Assembly (NCBI RefSeq): GCF_900095185.1
Contig: NZ_LT606948.1
Span: 620,001 to 684,000 of the forward strand
DNA length: 64,000 nucleotides
DNA from: Polynucleobacter necessarius
GTDB taxonomy: Bacteria > Pseudomonadota > Gammaproteobacteria > Burkholderiales > Burkholderiaceae
Direction: 5' to 3'
Under the pieces are notes generated by a model. It searched no databases, had not been told where the DNA came from, and saw nothing but the letters and a program-made list of their open reading frames with translations. Each line of letters opens with the position of its first letter. The stretch's first letter is position 1. Of the stretch, positions 46,655-59,533 are shown piece by piece. The translations under genes were made by a program, and so were the position numbers.

Positions 46655-47257
46655 ATGGAACAAGAGATTAGAGAACGTTTGCGGCAGCGCGCTTCCCAGC
46701 ATTTTTTGGATAGCATTGCAGTAAAACAAGAGGCTGAAAAAGTGTTGCCTGATACCATTGCTAAAGGTGTTCTGGCAATGGTGGAGTGTCTGCGTGCCGG
46801 AGGCAAGGTAATGGCTTGTGGTAATGGTGGTTCTGCTGCAGATGCTCAGCACTTTGCAGCAGAGCTTGTTGGCCGCTTTGAAAGAGAGCGGCAAGCGTTG
46901 GCTGCTATCGCATTAACAACCGACACTTCAATTTTGACTGCCATTGGAAATGACTATAGCTACGATGACATTTTTAGTAAGCAGGTTCGTGGCCTCGGAA
47001 AAACAGGCGACATCTTATTGGGTATTTCTACTTCAGGCAACTCGAGGAACGTAGTTAAAGCAATGGAAGCAGCAAAAAATATTGGCATGAAAATCATTGC
47101 TTTTACTGGCAATGGCGGCGGGAGGATTGCCGAGTTATTAGATAAGGACGACATCCACTTGTGCGCACCTTCAATTAGAACTGCACGCATTCAGGAGACA
47201 CATTTAGTTTTGTTGCACGCCTTATGCGATGGCGTAGATCATGTTTTGCTTGACTGA
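46655..47257 (+). CDS. SIS-domain phosphosugar isomerase (GmhA/DiaA family)
   Basis: A 200-residue SIS-domain protein from ATG 46655 (MEQEIRERLRQRASQHFLDS). It has the sugar-phosphate motif CGNGGSAADAQHFAAELVGR and ISTSGNSRNVVKAMEAAK. The C-terminal RIQETHLVLLHALCDGVDH keeps the histidine used by GmhA enzymes (sedoheptulose 7-phosphate isomerase, LPS heptose synthesis). The locus order rsmI - this gene - dolP equals that of E. coli rsmI-yraN-diaA-dolP, so DiaA, a DnaA-binding regulator of initiation, is the alternative. yraN is not recognisable in the 90-bp gap. It is intact between two pseudogenes, suggesting selection to keep it. Confidence 0.85.
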   Translation: MEQEIRERLRQRASQHFLDSIAVKQEAEKVLPDTIAKGVLAMVECLRAGGKVMACGNGGSAADAQHFAAELVGRFERERQALAAIALTTDTSILTAIGNDYSYDDIFSKQVRGLGKTGDILLGISTSGNSRNVVKAMEAAKNIGMKIIAFTGNGGGRIAELLDKDDIHLCAPSIRTARIQETHLVLLHALCDGVDHVLLD

Positions 47258-47290
47258 AAATTATCGTTCTCTCAACAGAAAATATTTCAA

Positions 47291-47906
47291 TGACAATTTC
47301 TTCACTTACTAGCTCAGTGCGTGCGGTGTCTTGGCTCTGGGCGGGGTTGTGGCAGGCTCATCCATTGCTGCAGATCGTCACACCCCAGCAGTGCAGGCTA
47401 TTGATAGGGGAATTGAGCTAGAGGCGGAGAATGGGTTAGCAAAACGATTTGGTGATCACGCACACATTCATGTGACTTCATTTAATCAAAAAGTTTTATT
47501 AACAGACGAAGTAAAAGATGCTGATATCGAAGGTGAAGCTAGCGCTTATGCGAAAGCATTAAAGAATTCGCGCTCTGTATTTAACGAACTGACTATTGGA
47601 CCTAACAGTAGCTTTCCATCACGCGCCAATGATGCTTATCTGGTATCAAAAATTGAAACATAAATGATCTTTACTGATCAGCTACCATCACATTCCATGG
47701 TGATAGTGGCTGAGGGTAGCAGCTTTTATCTTATGGGTATCTTGACTCAGAGCAAAGCAGATCTTGCTAAAAAAGTTGCTCGCAATACAAATGGTGTGAA
47801 AGATATTTTCACATACTTTGACATCTTCTCTGAAGCAAAAAATCGTTTAGAAAAACAAGACAAAGCAGATCAATCACAACCAAATAGCCCGCCAAAATTT
47901 CAATAA
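47291..47906 (+). pseudogene. dolP: dolP-like BON-domain lipoprotein remnant
   Basis: The signal region starts at ATG 47291 but shifts frame near 47330 (VVAGSSIAADRHTPAVQAID in the second frame). Two BON-domain halves then follow in one frame: IELEAENGLAKRFGDHAHIH and VTSFNQKVLLTDEV, then TAA at 47661-47663 (expected Gln), then EGSSFYLMGILTQSKADLA to TAA 47904-47906. DolP is an outer-membrane lipoprotein supporting envelope integrity. The two lesions make it non-functional. Confidence 0.82.
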
Positions 47907-47924
47907 TTTTTCAGTAAGTGTGCA

Positions 47925-48278
47925 ATGTTTATAAAACTGAGCATTGAGAAAGTCTTATTCTTATTCATAGCACTCAACTGCTTCATTTCTCATTCCAAAG
48001 CGAATGTTGAAGATGAAAAAGCATTCTCAATCGCAAAACAAAATGCATGTCTTGGATGTCACGCAATTCATAAAAAATTGTTGGCCCAAGCTTTCAGGCA
48101 GTGGCAGAAAAATATAAGAGCGACCCGAATGCGCAAGCATTCTTGAAAAACAAAATTGTTAAAGGCGGTGCAGGATCATGGGGCGTCGTGCCGATGCCTG
48201 CTTAATAGCAAGTTGAGTGATGCTAACTTATCAATGTTAGCTAGCTGGATTTTGCGTGGCGCACCCAACAAAAACTAA
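47925..48278 (+). pseudogene. Small c-type cytochrome (class I) remnant
   Basis: ATG 47925 starts a signal peptide (KVLFLFIALNCFISHSKA) followed by the haem-binding site NACLGCHAIHKKL. Near 48090 the frame shifts; KYKSDPNAQAFLKNKIVKGG and AGSWGVVPMPA continue in another frame, hit TAATAG, and SDANLSMLASWILRG resumes in a third, ending at 48278. This is a cytochrome c551/c552-type periplasmic electron carrier, with the Met ligand in VPMPA. It is dead but recently so. Confidence 0.85.
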
Positions 48279-48287
48279 CTCTTGAAA

Positions 48288-48900
48288 TTAACGTGCAAGA
48301 CCCGGTCTGCCCAAGAACCACCACCAAGCCTCATTAGAGCGTTTGAGGTTTTCTTTTAGAGCGTAAACTCCATATCTGCCCATTGTTCGTTGGCAGCTTT
48401 CCACAATGGTTGCAGGACTGGCTGGTGGCCACTTAAGGCAGGCATCGGCATCACCATAGGCATATTCAATAGTCATGCCAGCTGTTTGAGTCAGGTGCAT
48501 CATGGCCTTATTGCTGGACAAGCGATGAACATCAAGAGTTTCAATGAGTGTATTGCGGGAGTGAACCGCTGAGCGTTGTAATAAGGTGGTACCTAAGGCC
48601 TTGTCCACGACCCTCTGGGAGTACGGAAACACCAAAGTCTGCAGCTCGCGCTTGACCGCTCTGTTCTGGTGGGTATGCCAAATGCGCCATGCCAATGAGT
48701 CTTCAATCCAAAGCAAACACGCCAAAAATGACATCTTTGTTGAAATCAAATTGCTCAACATAGTGTCGAATGACCTCATCAGGGGTCTGAGTGCCAAAGC
48801 GTAACCGCATCATTTAACTGCAATAAATGATTCAATATCTGCTCTTTGTAGAGCCCGCATGAAGCTCGCGAACGGGGGTACTGCCTGCCCCGCCCTTTAT
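48288..48900 (-). pseudogene. GNAT-family acetyltransferase remnant
   Basis: Read from the right: YVEQFDFNKDVIFGVFALD then an in-frame TGA (about 48706) then LIGMAHLAYPPEQSGQAR; a shift leads to GTTLLQRSAVHSRNTLIETL, the helix after the acetyl-CoA loop of GNAT enzymes, and HRLSSNKAMMHLTQTAGM, the usual late motif. Near 48410 (ATIVE) it shifts again. The substrate is unknown. The 169-codon open frame in this region mixes true and out-of-frame residues and should not be taken as a gene. Confidence 0.7.
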
Positions 48901-49179
48901 GGCAAAGCAGGTGAGTGATTGTTCGCCAATTTATTGTGCATAGCAATATAGAGCAGAAATAAGCATATTTTTCAGGGTTGTCCATAATGTGTTGGAAATC
49001 GGTCAGATTGACACTAAAAGAAGGATTAATTTTTTGGAAAAGCTGGCGCTAAACACTAGAAAAAAGAAGTTTTCGAAAAAAAGTTTATTTTTTTGAAATA
49101 TAAATCCTTGTTTTCATTGGCTAAATTTCCAGAGTCAGAAAAAAATAGTTCTTTTCTAGGTAAAAGAGTACGAAAGGTG

Positions 49180-49208
49180 TTGACGACCCCGAAAAAGTGG
49201 GATAGAAT
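49180..49208 (+). promoter_or_regulatory. rrn P1: Ribosomal RNA operon promoter
   Basis: A strong sigma-70-type promoter: -35 TTGACG at 49180-49185, 17-bp spacer, -10 TAGAAT at 49203-49208. It lies about 210 bp upstream of 16S. A boxA-like CTCTTTAAAA stretch follows at 49255-49264, suitable for antitermination. The gap from 48901 to 49420 otherwise holds no gene. Confidence 0.75.
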
Positions 49209-49267
49209 TTCATTTCTCTGCTGAATGTTTTTAAAAAAATAAACAAATCAGCCCTCTTTAAAAATTA

Positions 49268-49291
49268 GTCAACCGATAATTGTGGGTACTA
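49268..49291 (+). repeat. Left arm of 16S rRNA processing stem
   Basis: This arm is almost perfectly complementary (one mismatch near the middle) to 50975-50998, so the 16S precursor ends form a long RNase III-type duplex enclosing the mature 16S. It is useful for placing precursor ends. Confidence 0.8.
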
Positions 49292-49419
49292 AGTGAAAGC
49301 ATCCAGTCCTTCAGGACAGATGTAAATAAATAGTACTCATAGACAGTAAAAAGATTTGGTTTTATTGCCAACTCAATTTCTTAAATGAGTGCGACGATCC
49401 GCAAGGATCGCAGGAATTG

Positions 49420-50954
<1,535 letters not shown>

Positions 50955-50974
50955 GAGAAAAAAGACTGGATCTA

Positions 50975-50998
50975 TAGTACCCACACTTATCGGTTGAC
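50975..50998 (+). repeat. Right arm of 16S rRNA processing stem
   Basis: Complementary to 49268-49291 with one mismatch; the mature 16S 3' end lies 24 nt upstream. Confidence 0.8.
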
Positions 50999-51010
50999 AA
51001 TAAAAGCCAC

Positions 51011-51087
51011 GGGTCTGTAGCTCAGCTGGTTAGAGCACTGTGTTGATAACGCAGGGGTCGTAAGTTCAAGTCCTACCAGACCCACCA
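51011..51087 (+). tRNA. tRNA-Ile (GAT)
   Basis: A 77-nt cloverleaf in the 16S-23S spacer with encoded CCA; anticodon loop TTGATAA gives GAT. The T-stem is GTAAG/CCTAC, which leaves an A52-C62 mismatch; the expected stem would be GTAGG. All other stems pair. If this is the only tRNA-Ile(GAT), the mismatch must be tolerated. Confidence 0.95.
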
Positions 51088-51116
51088 CCAGCCAGAAACA
51101 TAACTTAGTCGGCGTT

Positions 51117-51192
51117 GGGGGATTAGCTCAGCTGGGAGAGCGCCTGCTTTGCAAGCAGGGGGTCGTCGGTTCGATCCCGTCATCCTCCACCA
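51117..51192 (+). tRNA. tRNA-Ala (TGC)
   Basis: A 76-nt cloverleaf in the spacer with encoded CCA and anticodon loop TTTGCAA (TGC). The acceptor stem is GGGGGAT/ATCCTCC. The T-stem T50-T64 mismatch is also common in betaproteobacterial tRNA-Ala as I recall, so I do not count it as decay. Confidence 0.96.
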
Positions 51193-51465
51193 ACAGATAA
51201 ATGGCAAAACTAAGCAATTGTGAACTGTTTAGTTGTGCAATTTATGGCTGTTCTTTAAAAATTTGAGTAAGCAAAGTGTCAAACGTATCTTTGAGAGAGT
51301 GCGTTTGACAATGTAATAAGGGTAAAGATTTAAAGCATCAATCAGTAATATCAAACAAGTTTTACAAAGTTCTTAACAAGAACTTACAGTTTGGATTACG
51401 GCAAACATGTCAGAAGTAAAAATAAAACCTGTAACAGGTACTAGCAATGGTGCTAGTTATAGGAT

Positions 51466-54335
<2,870 letters not shown>

Positions 54336-54439
54336 ATAACCAGCACTATTGTGTTGGATGTTTGCCAGATTTAATCTGCAGCCTTAATTACATGCTTACT
54401 TAAATAAAGTTGCTGATAAATCAGCAACTCAACCCTCTA

Positions 54440-54556
54440 AGCCCGGTGGCCACAGCGAATTGGAACCACTCCTTCCCATCCCGAACAGGACAGTGAAACG
54501 ATTCTACGCCGATGATAGTGCGGATTACCCGTGTGAAAGTAGGTAACTGCCGGGCA
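54440..54556 (+). rRNA. rrf: 5S ribosomal RNA
   Basis: About 117 nt. The terminal helix pairs GCCCGG (54441) with CCGGGC (54550-54555); internal AACCACTCCTTCCCATCCCG is the conserved loop region. It follows 23S by about 100 bp. Confidence 0.95.
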
Positions 54557-54564
54557 CCAATGCG

Positions 54565-54597
54565 ACGCCCAGACCCTTTTAAGTCTGGGCGTTTTTA
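54565..54597 (+). terminator. rRNA operon terminator
   Basis: Perfect 10-bp stem ACGCCCAGAC / GTCTGGGCGT with an 8-nt loop, followed by TTTTT. It lies 9 nt after 5S. Confidence 0.92.
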
Positions 54598-54620
54598 CTT
54601 GTACAAAGCGTTTAGAGAGA

Positions 54621-54652
54621 TTGACAAAATCTCCATTTGGAGTCAATATATT
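54621..54652 (+). promoter_or_regulatory. Promoter of the tRNA-Tyr/Gly/Thr-tuf transcript
   Basis: A consensus -35 TTGACA at 54621-54626, with AT-rich -10 candidates CAATAT (54644-54649, 17-bp spacing) or TATATT (54647-54652, 20-bp spacing), 9-12 bp before tRNA-Tyr. The -10 assignment is uncertain. Confidence 0.55.
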
Positions 54653-54660
54653 TGGTTCGT

Positions 54661-54745
54661 GGAGGGGTGTCCGAGCGGCTAAAGGAGGCAGACTGTAAAT
54701 CTGTTGGCTATGCCTACGTAGGTTCGAATCCTACCCCCTCCACCA
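54661..54745 (+). tRNA. tRNA-Tyr (GTA)
   Basis: An 85-nt class II tRNA with a long variable arm, acceptor GGAGGGG/CCCCTCC, anticodon GTA (loop CTGTAAA), T-loop TTCGAAT and encoded CCA. No mismatch in stems beyond one G-T. Confidence 0.97.
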
Positions 54746-54750
54746 GATGT

Positions 54751-54824
54751 GCGGGATTAGTTTAATGGTAAAACAGCAGATTTCCAATCTTCGGTCAAGA
54801 GTTCGATTCTCTTATCCCGCTCCA
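54751..54824 (+). tRNA. tRNA-Gly (TCC)
   Basis: A 74-nt tRNA with acceptor GCGGGAT/ATCCCGC, anticodon loop TTTCCAA (TCC) and encoded CCA. The anticodon stem GCAGA/TCTTC has a C28-T42 mismatch next to the end; TCTGC would pair fully. D-stem GTTT/AAAC is weak. Confidence 0.94.
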
Positions 54825-54845
54825 GAATTTGTTGCAATAAATTTA

Positions 54846-54920
<75 letters not shown>

Positions 54921-54984
54921 TGTTTCATTTTTATTAATTGTGTATTTCGTGTTTGGTTTAAGAGTTAACTAAAGGCAGACAAAA

Positions 54985-56175
54985 ATGGCAAAAGAAAAGT
55001 TCGAGCGGACAAAACCGCACGTAAACGTAGGTACTATCGGTCACGTTGACCACGGTAAAACTACTTTGACAGCAGCAATCGCAACTGTGCTCTCAAAAGC
55101 ATTCGGTGGCGAAGCAAAAGCATACGATCAGATCGATGCTGCTCCAGAAGAAAAGGCCCGTGGTATTACGATTAACACTGCGCACGTTGAGTACGAGACA
55201 GCCAATCGTCACTATGCTCACGTAGATTGCCCAGGACACGCTGACTACGTCAAGAACATGATTACTGGCGCTGCTCAGATGGACGGCGCTATTTTGGTTT
55301 GTTCTGCTGCTGACGGCCCAATGCCACAAACTCGTGAGCACATTCTCTTGGCACGCCAGGTGGGCGTTCCTTACATCGTCGTTTTCTTGAATAAGTGTGA
55401 CATGGTTGATGACGCTGAATTGCTCGAGTTAGTTGAAATGGAAGTGCGTGAACTTCTGTCTAAGTACAACTTCCCTGGCGATGACACACCAATCATCCAA
55501 GGTTCTGCTAAGTTAGCCCTAGAAGGCGATGAAGGTCCATTGGGTAAAGAAGCCATCATGAAATTGGCTGAAACCCTTGACTCTTACATCCCTACTCCAG
55601 AGCGTGCGGTTGAAGGTGCGTTCTTGATGCCAGTAGAAGACGTGTTCTCGATCTCCGGTCGAGGTACTGTCGTCACTGGTCGTATTGAGCGCGGTATCGT
55701 TAAAGTCGGCGAAGAGATCGAAATTATCGGCATCAAGCCAACTCTTAAGACAACCTGTACTGGTGTTGAAATGTTCCGTAAATTGCTCGACCAAGGTCAA
55801 GCAGGCGATAACGTGGGTATCTTGTTGCGCGGTACAAAACGTGAAGAAGTTGAGCGCGGCCAAGTATTGGCTAAGCCGGGTTCTATCACTCCACATACGC
55901 ACTTTACTGCCGAGGTTTACATCTTGGGTAAAGACGAAGGTGGTCGTCATACTCCATTCTTTAACAACTATCGTCCCCAGTTCTACTTCCGTACTACAGA
56001 CGTAACGGGTTCAATCGAGTTGCCAAAAGACAAAGAAATGGTGATGCCAGGTGATAACCTCACGATTACCGTCAAACTAATCGCACCAATCGCGATGGAA
56101 GAAGGTTTACGTTTTGCGATCCGTGAAGGTGGCCGTACTGTTGGCGCCGGAGTGGTTGCAAAGATTTTGGCTTAA
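54985..56175 (+). CDS. tuf: Elongation factor Tu
   Basis: A 396-residue EF-Tu, which brings aminoacyl-tRNA to the ribosome. G-domain motifs: [26 protein letters not shown] and NKCDMVD; switch I has [16 protein letters not shown]. Domains 2 and 3 are complete, ending [14 protein letters not shown]. It is co-transcribed with the tRNA cluster upstream and with tRNA-Trp downstream. Codon choice is strongly biased as for a highly expressed gene. It is intact. Confidence 0.98.
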   Translation: MAKEKFERTKPHVNVGTIGHVDHGKTTLTAAIATVLSKAFGGEAKAYDQIDAAPEEKARGITINTAHVEYETANRHYAHVDCPGHADYVKNMITGAAQMDGAILVCSAADGPMPQTREHILLARQVGVPYIVVFLNKCDMVDDAELLELVEMEVRELLSKYNFPGDDTPIIQGSAKLALEGDEGPLGKEAIMKLAETLDSYIPTPERAVEGAFLMPVEDVFSISGRGTVVTGRIERGIVKVGEEIEIIGIKPTLKTTCTGVEMFRKLLDQGQAGDNVGILLRGTKREEVERGQVLAKPGSITPHTHFTAEVYILGKDEGGRHTPFFNNYRPQFYFRTTDVTGSIELPKDKEMVMPGDNLTITVKLIAPIAMEEGLRFAIREGGRTVGAGVVAKILA

Positions 56176-56188
56176 GTGCCTTTGATAA

Positions 56189-56264
56189 AGGGGTGTAGCT
56201 CAATTGGCAGAGCGTTGGTCTCCAAAACCAAAGGTTGGGGGTTCGATGCCCTCCGCCCCTGCCA
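56189..56264 (+). tRNA. tRNA-Trp (CCA)
   Basis: A 76-nt tRNA with acceptor AGGGGTG/CGCCCCT, anticodon loop CTCCAAA (CCA), T-loop TTCGATG and encoded CCA. It lies between tuf and secE, the usual place. Only G-T wobble pairs are seen. Confidence 0.96.
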
Positions 56265-56284
56265 TGATTTGAACTGAAAGTAAT

Positions 56285-56662
56285 ATGTCTCAACAAACGG
56301 CAAGTCAAACTGAAGAAAAAAGTAGCTGGGTTTCGATACTCGCTGCTTTAGTCGTCGTTGCAGCGTTAGTTCTTTACTACACACTGGTCGACCAGTCGTT
56401 ACTGGTAAGGCTGGGGGTTTTGTTTGGTGGCATTGCTGCTGCGGTTCTGATTGTAACAATTTCTCCAGGTGGGCGTCGTTTTATAACCTACGCAAAAGAT
56501 TCTTGGTATGAAGTAAAAAAGGTTGTTTGGCCGTCTCGTAAAGAGACCACCCAAATGACTCTAGTCGTATTTGGCTTTGTTCTGATCACATCCTTGTTTC
56601 TATGGATTGCAGACAAATTAATTGAATGGCTAGTTTTTTCAGTCTTTTTAGACTGGACGTGA
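56285..56662 (+). CDS. secE: Preprotein translocase subunit SecE
   Basis: A 125-residue SecE of the three-helix proteobacterial type: helices near 16-37 (VSILAALVVVAALVLYYTL), 43-62 and 93-117. The conserved cytoplasmic SWYEVKKVVWPSRKET stretch precedes the last helix. It clamps SecY in the translocon. It is followed by nusG 9 nt later. It is intact. Confidence 0.95.
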   Translation: MSQQTASQTEEKSSWVSILAALVVVAALVLYYTLVDQSLLVRLGVLFGGIAAAVLIVTISPGGRRFITYAKDSWYEVKKVVWPSRKETTQMTLVVFGFVLITSLFLWIADKLIEWLVFSVFLDWT

Positions 56663-56671
56663 GTAAGCAAA

Positions 56672-57244
56672 ATGATTGATTCTGCAACAGCCACCAATCC
56701 ACAAGCTACCGGTAATATGCGCTGGTACGTTATTCACGCCTATTCCGGCATGGAAAAGAGCGTTAAAAAGGGTCTTGAAGAGCGTATTGCGCGTTCTGGA
56801 ATGCCTGAAAAATTTGGCCGCATTTTGGTTCCCTCCGAAGAGGTTGTAGAAATTAAATCCGGCACTAAATCAGTTTCTGAGCGTCGTTTCTTCCCGGGAT
56901 ATGTCCTGATTGAAATGGAAATGACAGATGAGAGCTGGCATTTGGTAAAAAATACGCCAAAGGTAACCGGTTTTGTAGGGGGTATTCGTAACCGCCCAAG
57001 CCCAATTTCTACGGCAGAAGTGACTAAAATCATGGACCAAATGCAGGCTGGGGTCGATAAACCTAAGCCTAAGACCCTCTTCGAGGTTGGAGAAATGGTG
57101 CGCGTTAAGGAAGGGCCGTTTACGGATTTCAACGGGAACGTTGAGGAAGTGAATTACGAGAAGTCAAGATTGCGTGTTTCTGTTACAATTTTTGGCCGCG
57201 GTACCCCAGTTGAGCTTGGGTTCGGCCAAGTAGAAAAGATGTAA
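56672..57244 (+). CDS. nusG: Transcription termination/antitermination factor NusG
   Basis: A 190-residue NusG. The NGN domain starts [16 protein letters not shown] and has [14 protein letters not shown]; the KOW domain has [20 protein letters not shown]. It binds the RNA polymerase clamp and Rho or S10. Its partner RNA polymerase carries a flap deletion in this genome (see rpoB). ATG 56672 is used; the first 15 residues are a short extension. It is intact. Confidence 0.96.
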   Translation: MIDSATATNPQATGNMRWYVIHAYSGMEKSVKKGLEERIARSGMPEKFGRILVPSEEVVEIKSGTKSVSERRFFPGYVLIEMEMTDESWHLVKNTPKVTGFVGGIRNRPSPISTAEVTKIMDQMQAGVDKPKPKTLFEVGEMVRVKEGPFTDFNGNVEEVNYEKSRLRVSVTIFGRGTPVELGFGQVEKM

Positions 57245-57401
57245 AAACAAGGGTTTGAGCCTGTTTTGTTTTGCAGTTTTAAGTGGTTATTTAGATTTTG
57301 TATTTAACCGAGGAGCGGAGCTAGTAAGTCAAAAACTAGCGAAGCGTTTACTCAACGGCGGTCTCTACTCGTGAGGTAAGACGCGCTTTAAGGAGCAACA
57401 C

Positions 57402-57833
57402 ATGGCGAAGAAGATTATTGGCTTTATTAAGCTGCAGATTCCTGCAGGTAAAGCAAATCCATCACCTCCCGTAGGTCCAGCATTGGGACAACGCGGCATC
57501 AACATTATGGAATTCTGTAAGGCGTTTAATGCTCAAACTCAGAGCATGGAACCTGGCCTGCCAATTCCAGTCGTGATTACAGCTTTCGCTGATAAGAGCT
57601 TCACATTCATCATGAAGACTCCTCCAGCAACCATCATGATTAAGAAGGCTGCGAAGATCGAAAAAGGATCACCACGTCCGCATACTGACAAGGCGGGTTC
57701 AATTACTCGTGCTCAAGCGGAAGAAATCGCTAAAGCAAAAATGCCAGATTTGACAGCCGCCGATATGGACGCAGCTGTTAGAACAATCGCTGGTAGCGCT
57801 CGTTCCATGGGCATCACTGTGGAAGGGCTCTAA
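57402..57833 (+). CDS. rplK: 50S ribosomal protein L11
   Basis: A 143-residue L11, starting [20 protein letters not shown]. It binds the GTPase-associated region of 23S at the base of the L10-L12 stalk. It is intact, unlike L10 and L12 downstream. The 157-bp gap after nusG likely contains a promoter and the L1-binding leader. Confidence 0.97.
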   Translation: MAKKIIGFIKLQIPAGKANPSPPVGPALGQRGINIMEFCKAFNAQTQSMEPGLPIPVVITAFADKSFTFIMKTPPATIMIKKAAKIEKGSPRPHTDKAGSITRAQAEEIAKAKMPDLTAADMDAAVRTIAGSARSMGITVEGL

Positions 57834-57835
57834 TC

Positions 57836-58537
57836 ATGACTAAATTATCTAAACGCGTAAAAGCCATTCAATCCAAAATAGATCGCAACAAGTTCTACTC
57901 ATTAGAAGACGCATTAAATCTCGTTAAAGAGTGTGCAACTGCAAAGTTTGATGAATCTATCGACGTTGCTGTTCAGTTGGGTATTGATGCTAAGAAATCT
58001 GACCAGGTGGTACGTGGCGCTGTAGTACTCCCAGCCGGTACAGGTAAGCATGTTCGCGTGGCTGTTTTTGCACAAGGCGAGAAGGCTGAGCAAGCCAAGG
58101 CTGCTGGCGCAGAAATTGTCGGCATGGAAGATCTTGCGGAACAAATCAAAGGCGGCAAAATTAATTTTGATGTTTTGATCGCATCTCCAGACACAATGAA
58201 GATTGTTGGTACCTTGGGTCAGGTATTGGGCCCACGCGGTTTGATGCCAAATCCAAAAGTGGGAACAGTAACTCCCGATGTAGCTACTGCTGTTAAGAAT
58301 GCGAAAGCTGGTCAAGTACAGTTCCGTGTAGACAAAGCCGGTATCGTGCACGCAAGCATTGGCCGTCGCTCATTCGAGCCAGCTGCATTGAAATCTAATT
58401 TACTCGCATTGCTTGAGGCTTTGCATAAAGCAAAGCCTCAAGCATCTAAGGGTTTTTATTTAAAGAAGGTTGCCGTAAGCAGCACCATGGGTGCAGGCGT
58501 ACGTGTAGACCAAGCATCGTTACAGGCAGCAGCTTAA
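57836..58537 (+). CDS. rplA: 50S ribosomal protein L1
   Basis: A 233-residue L1 with the signature [18 protein letters not shown]. It forms the L1 stalk and represses its own operon by binding the mRNA leader. It is separated from rplK by 2 nt. It is intact. Confidence 0.97.
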   Translation: MTKLSKRVKAIQSKIDRNKFYSLEDALNLVKECATAKFDESIDVAVQLGIDAKKSDQVVRGAVVLPAGTGKHVRVAVFAQGEKAEQAKAAGAEIVGMEDLAEQIKGGKINFDVLIASPDTMKIVGTLGQVLGPRGLMPNPKVGTVTPDVATAVKNAKAGQVQFRVDKAGIVHASIGRRSFEPAALKSNLLALLEALHKAKPQASKGFYLKKVAVSSTMGAGVRVDQASLQAAA

Positions 58538-58774
58538 TTAGCTTGTAACAAAAAAGAACTTTGGGTCGACTCCCGCTCAAAGAGCGGGAGTCGAACATCA
58601 AAGACCGTTGGTGGATTAATTGCTAATACAGAATTAATTCTTAATCGTTACGAAAGTAATAGCCAGCGCAGATGGCGACCCTGAAAAGATTTTCACAAGA
58701 GGCTTTGCGAACAAATGATCAGACGCTGGTGTGTAACCCCAACTGGAAACAGTTGGTTTTGATGGAGTTAAACC
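58538..58774 (+). promoter_or_regulatory. rplJ leader region with strong hairpin
   Basis: A 237-bp gap, a typical length for the L10 autoregulatory leader. A perfect 12-bp hairpin (TCGACTCCCGCT / AGCGGGAGTCGA, 58566-58594) sits in the first part and may attenuate transcription. In other bacteria the L10-(L12)4 complex binds this leader; since L10 here lacks the L12-binding region that control could be affected (inference). Confidence 0.6.
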
Positions 58775-59116
58775 GTGCCTTTGAATGTACAAGATAAAAA
58801 AGCGATTGTTGCTGATGTCGGCGTTCAATTGGCTAGAGCCCAAACTGTCGTGCTGGCTGAATACCGTGGTATTCCAGTAGAGCAGCTTACAAAGCTACGC
58901 GCTAGCGCACGTGACCAAGGTGTATATCTTCGCGTTTTGAAGAGCACATTGGCACGCCGTGCTGCACAAGGCACTCAGTTTGAGCCCCTTGCTGATTCGA
59001 TGATTGGCCCCTTGATCTATAGTATTTCTGCTGATCCTATTGCTTCGGCAAAAGTATTACAGAACTTTGCTCAGACTCAGGAGAAGCTAGTTATTACTGC
59101 TGGCTTATGGATTTGA
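58775..59116 (+). CDS. rplJ: 50S ribosomal protein L10, C-terminally truncated by deletion
   Basis: The frame encodes 113 residues against the usual 165-175. The start [20 protein letters not shown] and the 23S-binding domain through LVITAGL are normal. Then the sequence jumps to that of rplL: three residues later the frame stops (59114-59116). The missing C-terminal third contains the long helix that carries the L7/L12 dimers. The remaining N-terminal domain can still bind 23S rRNA and L11. The deletion boundary lies near 59105. Whether this is a biological deletion or an assembly error cannot be told from sequence alone. Confidence 0.85.
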   Translation: MPLNVQDKKAIVADVGVQLARAQTVVLAEYRGIPVEQLTKLRASARDQGVYLRVLKSTLARRAAQGTQFEPLADSMIGPLIYSISADPIASAKVLQNFAQTQEKLVITAGLWI

Positions 59117-59433
59117 ACGACTTGGTTAAGGCGTTCGAAAAGAAGTTTAATGTTTCAGCTGCAGCTATGGCCGTTGCTGGTCCTGCCGGTGCAGCTGGTG
59201 GCGATGCTGGTGGCGCTGAGCAAACAGAATTCACTGTTAACTTGCTCGAAGTTGGTGCAAATAAAGTTTCAGTAATTAAGGCAGTTCGCGAAATTACTGG
59301 TCTTGGCTTGAAAGAAGCTAAGGACTTGGTCGATGGTGCACCTAAGCCAATTAAAGAAGCTGTTGACAAGAAGACAGCTGAAGAAGCTAAGAAGAAGCTT
59401 GAAGAAGCTGGCGCTAAAGCAGAACTTAAGTAA
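59107..59433 (+). CDS. rplL: 50S ribosomal protein L7/L12, N-terminally truncated by deletion
   Basis: The frame encodes 108 residues; family members have 121-125. It begins [20 protein letters not shown], which aligns with residue 17 onward of normal L12, so about the first 16 residues (helix 1 of the dimerisation/L10-binding domain) are missing. The flexible linker (Ala/Gly-rich) and the whole factor-binding C-terminal domain ([20 protein letters not shown]) are intact. The start codon now overlaps the rplJ stop by 10 nt and lies about 25 nt after an AGGAG stretch. Without N-terminal helix and L10 tail the protein should not bind the stalk base normally. Confidence 0.85.
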   Translation: MDLNDLVKAFEKKFNVSAAAMAVAGPAGAAGGDAGGAEQTEFTVNLLEVGANKVSVIKAVREITGLGLKEAKDLVDGAPKPIKEAVDKKTAEEAKKKLEEAGAKAELK

Positions 59434-59478
59434 CACAAGCAATGCTGGCGCCTCTCATAAAGGGAGGTTAGTCATGTT

Positions 59479-59533
59479 GGGTTTGACATCTAGAGGTCAA
59501 ACCCGATTTCAATCAGCCATGAAATCGGGTTTG
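59479..59533 (+). promoter_or_regulatory. Alternative hairpins in rplL-rpoB gap (possible attenuator)
   Basis: GGGTTTGAC (59479-59487) can pair with GTCAAACCC (59496-59504), but the overlapping CAAACCCGATTTCA (59498-59511) pairs perfectly over 14 bp with TGAAATCGGGTTTG (59520-59533). The two hairpins exclude each other. A further hairpin CGGACACTAGA / TCTAGTGTTGTCCG lies at about 59567-59600, just before rpoB. No long U-run follows, so processing by RNase III is an alternative to attenuation. Confidence 0.6.

Noticed and set aside
48288..48797. 169-codon open frame as a complete gene
   Set aside because: Only its first-half helix and a middle stretch match GNAT enzymes; the true frame switches several times, so it is a pseudogene.
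51117..51192. T50-T64 mismatch in tRNA-Ala(TGC) as decay
   Set aside because: The same T-stem sequence occurs in other betaproteobacterial tRNA-Ala genes as I recall, so it is probably ancestral.
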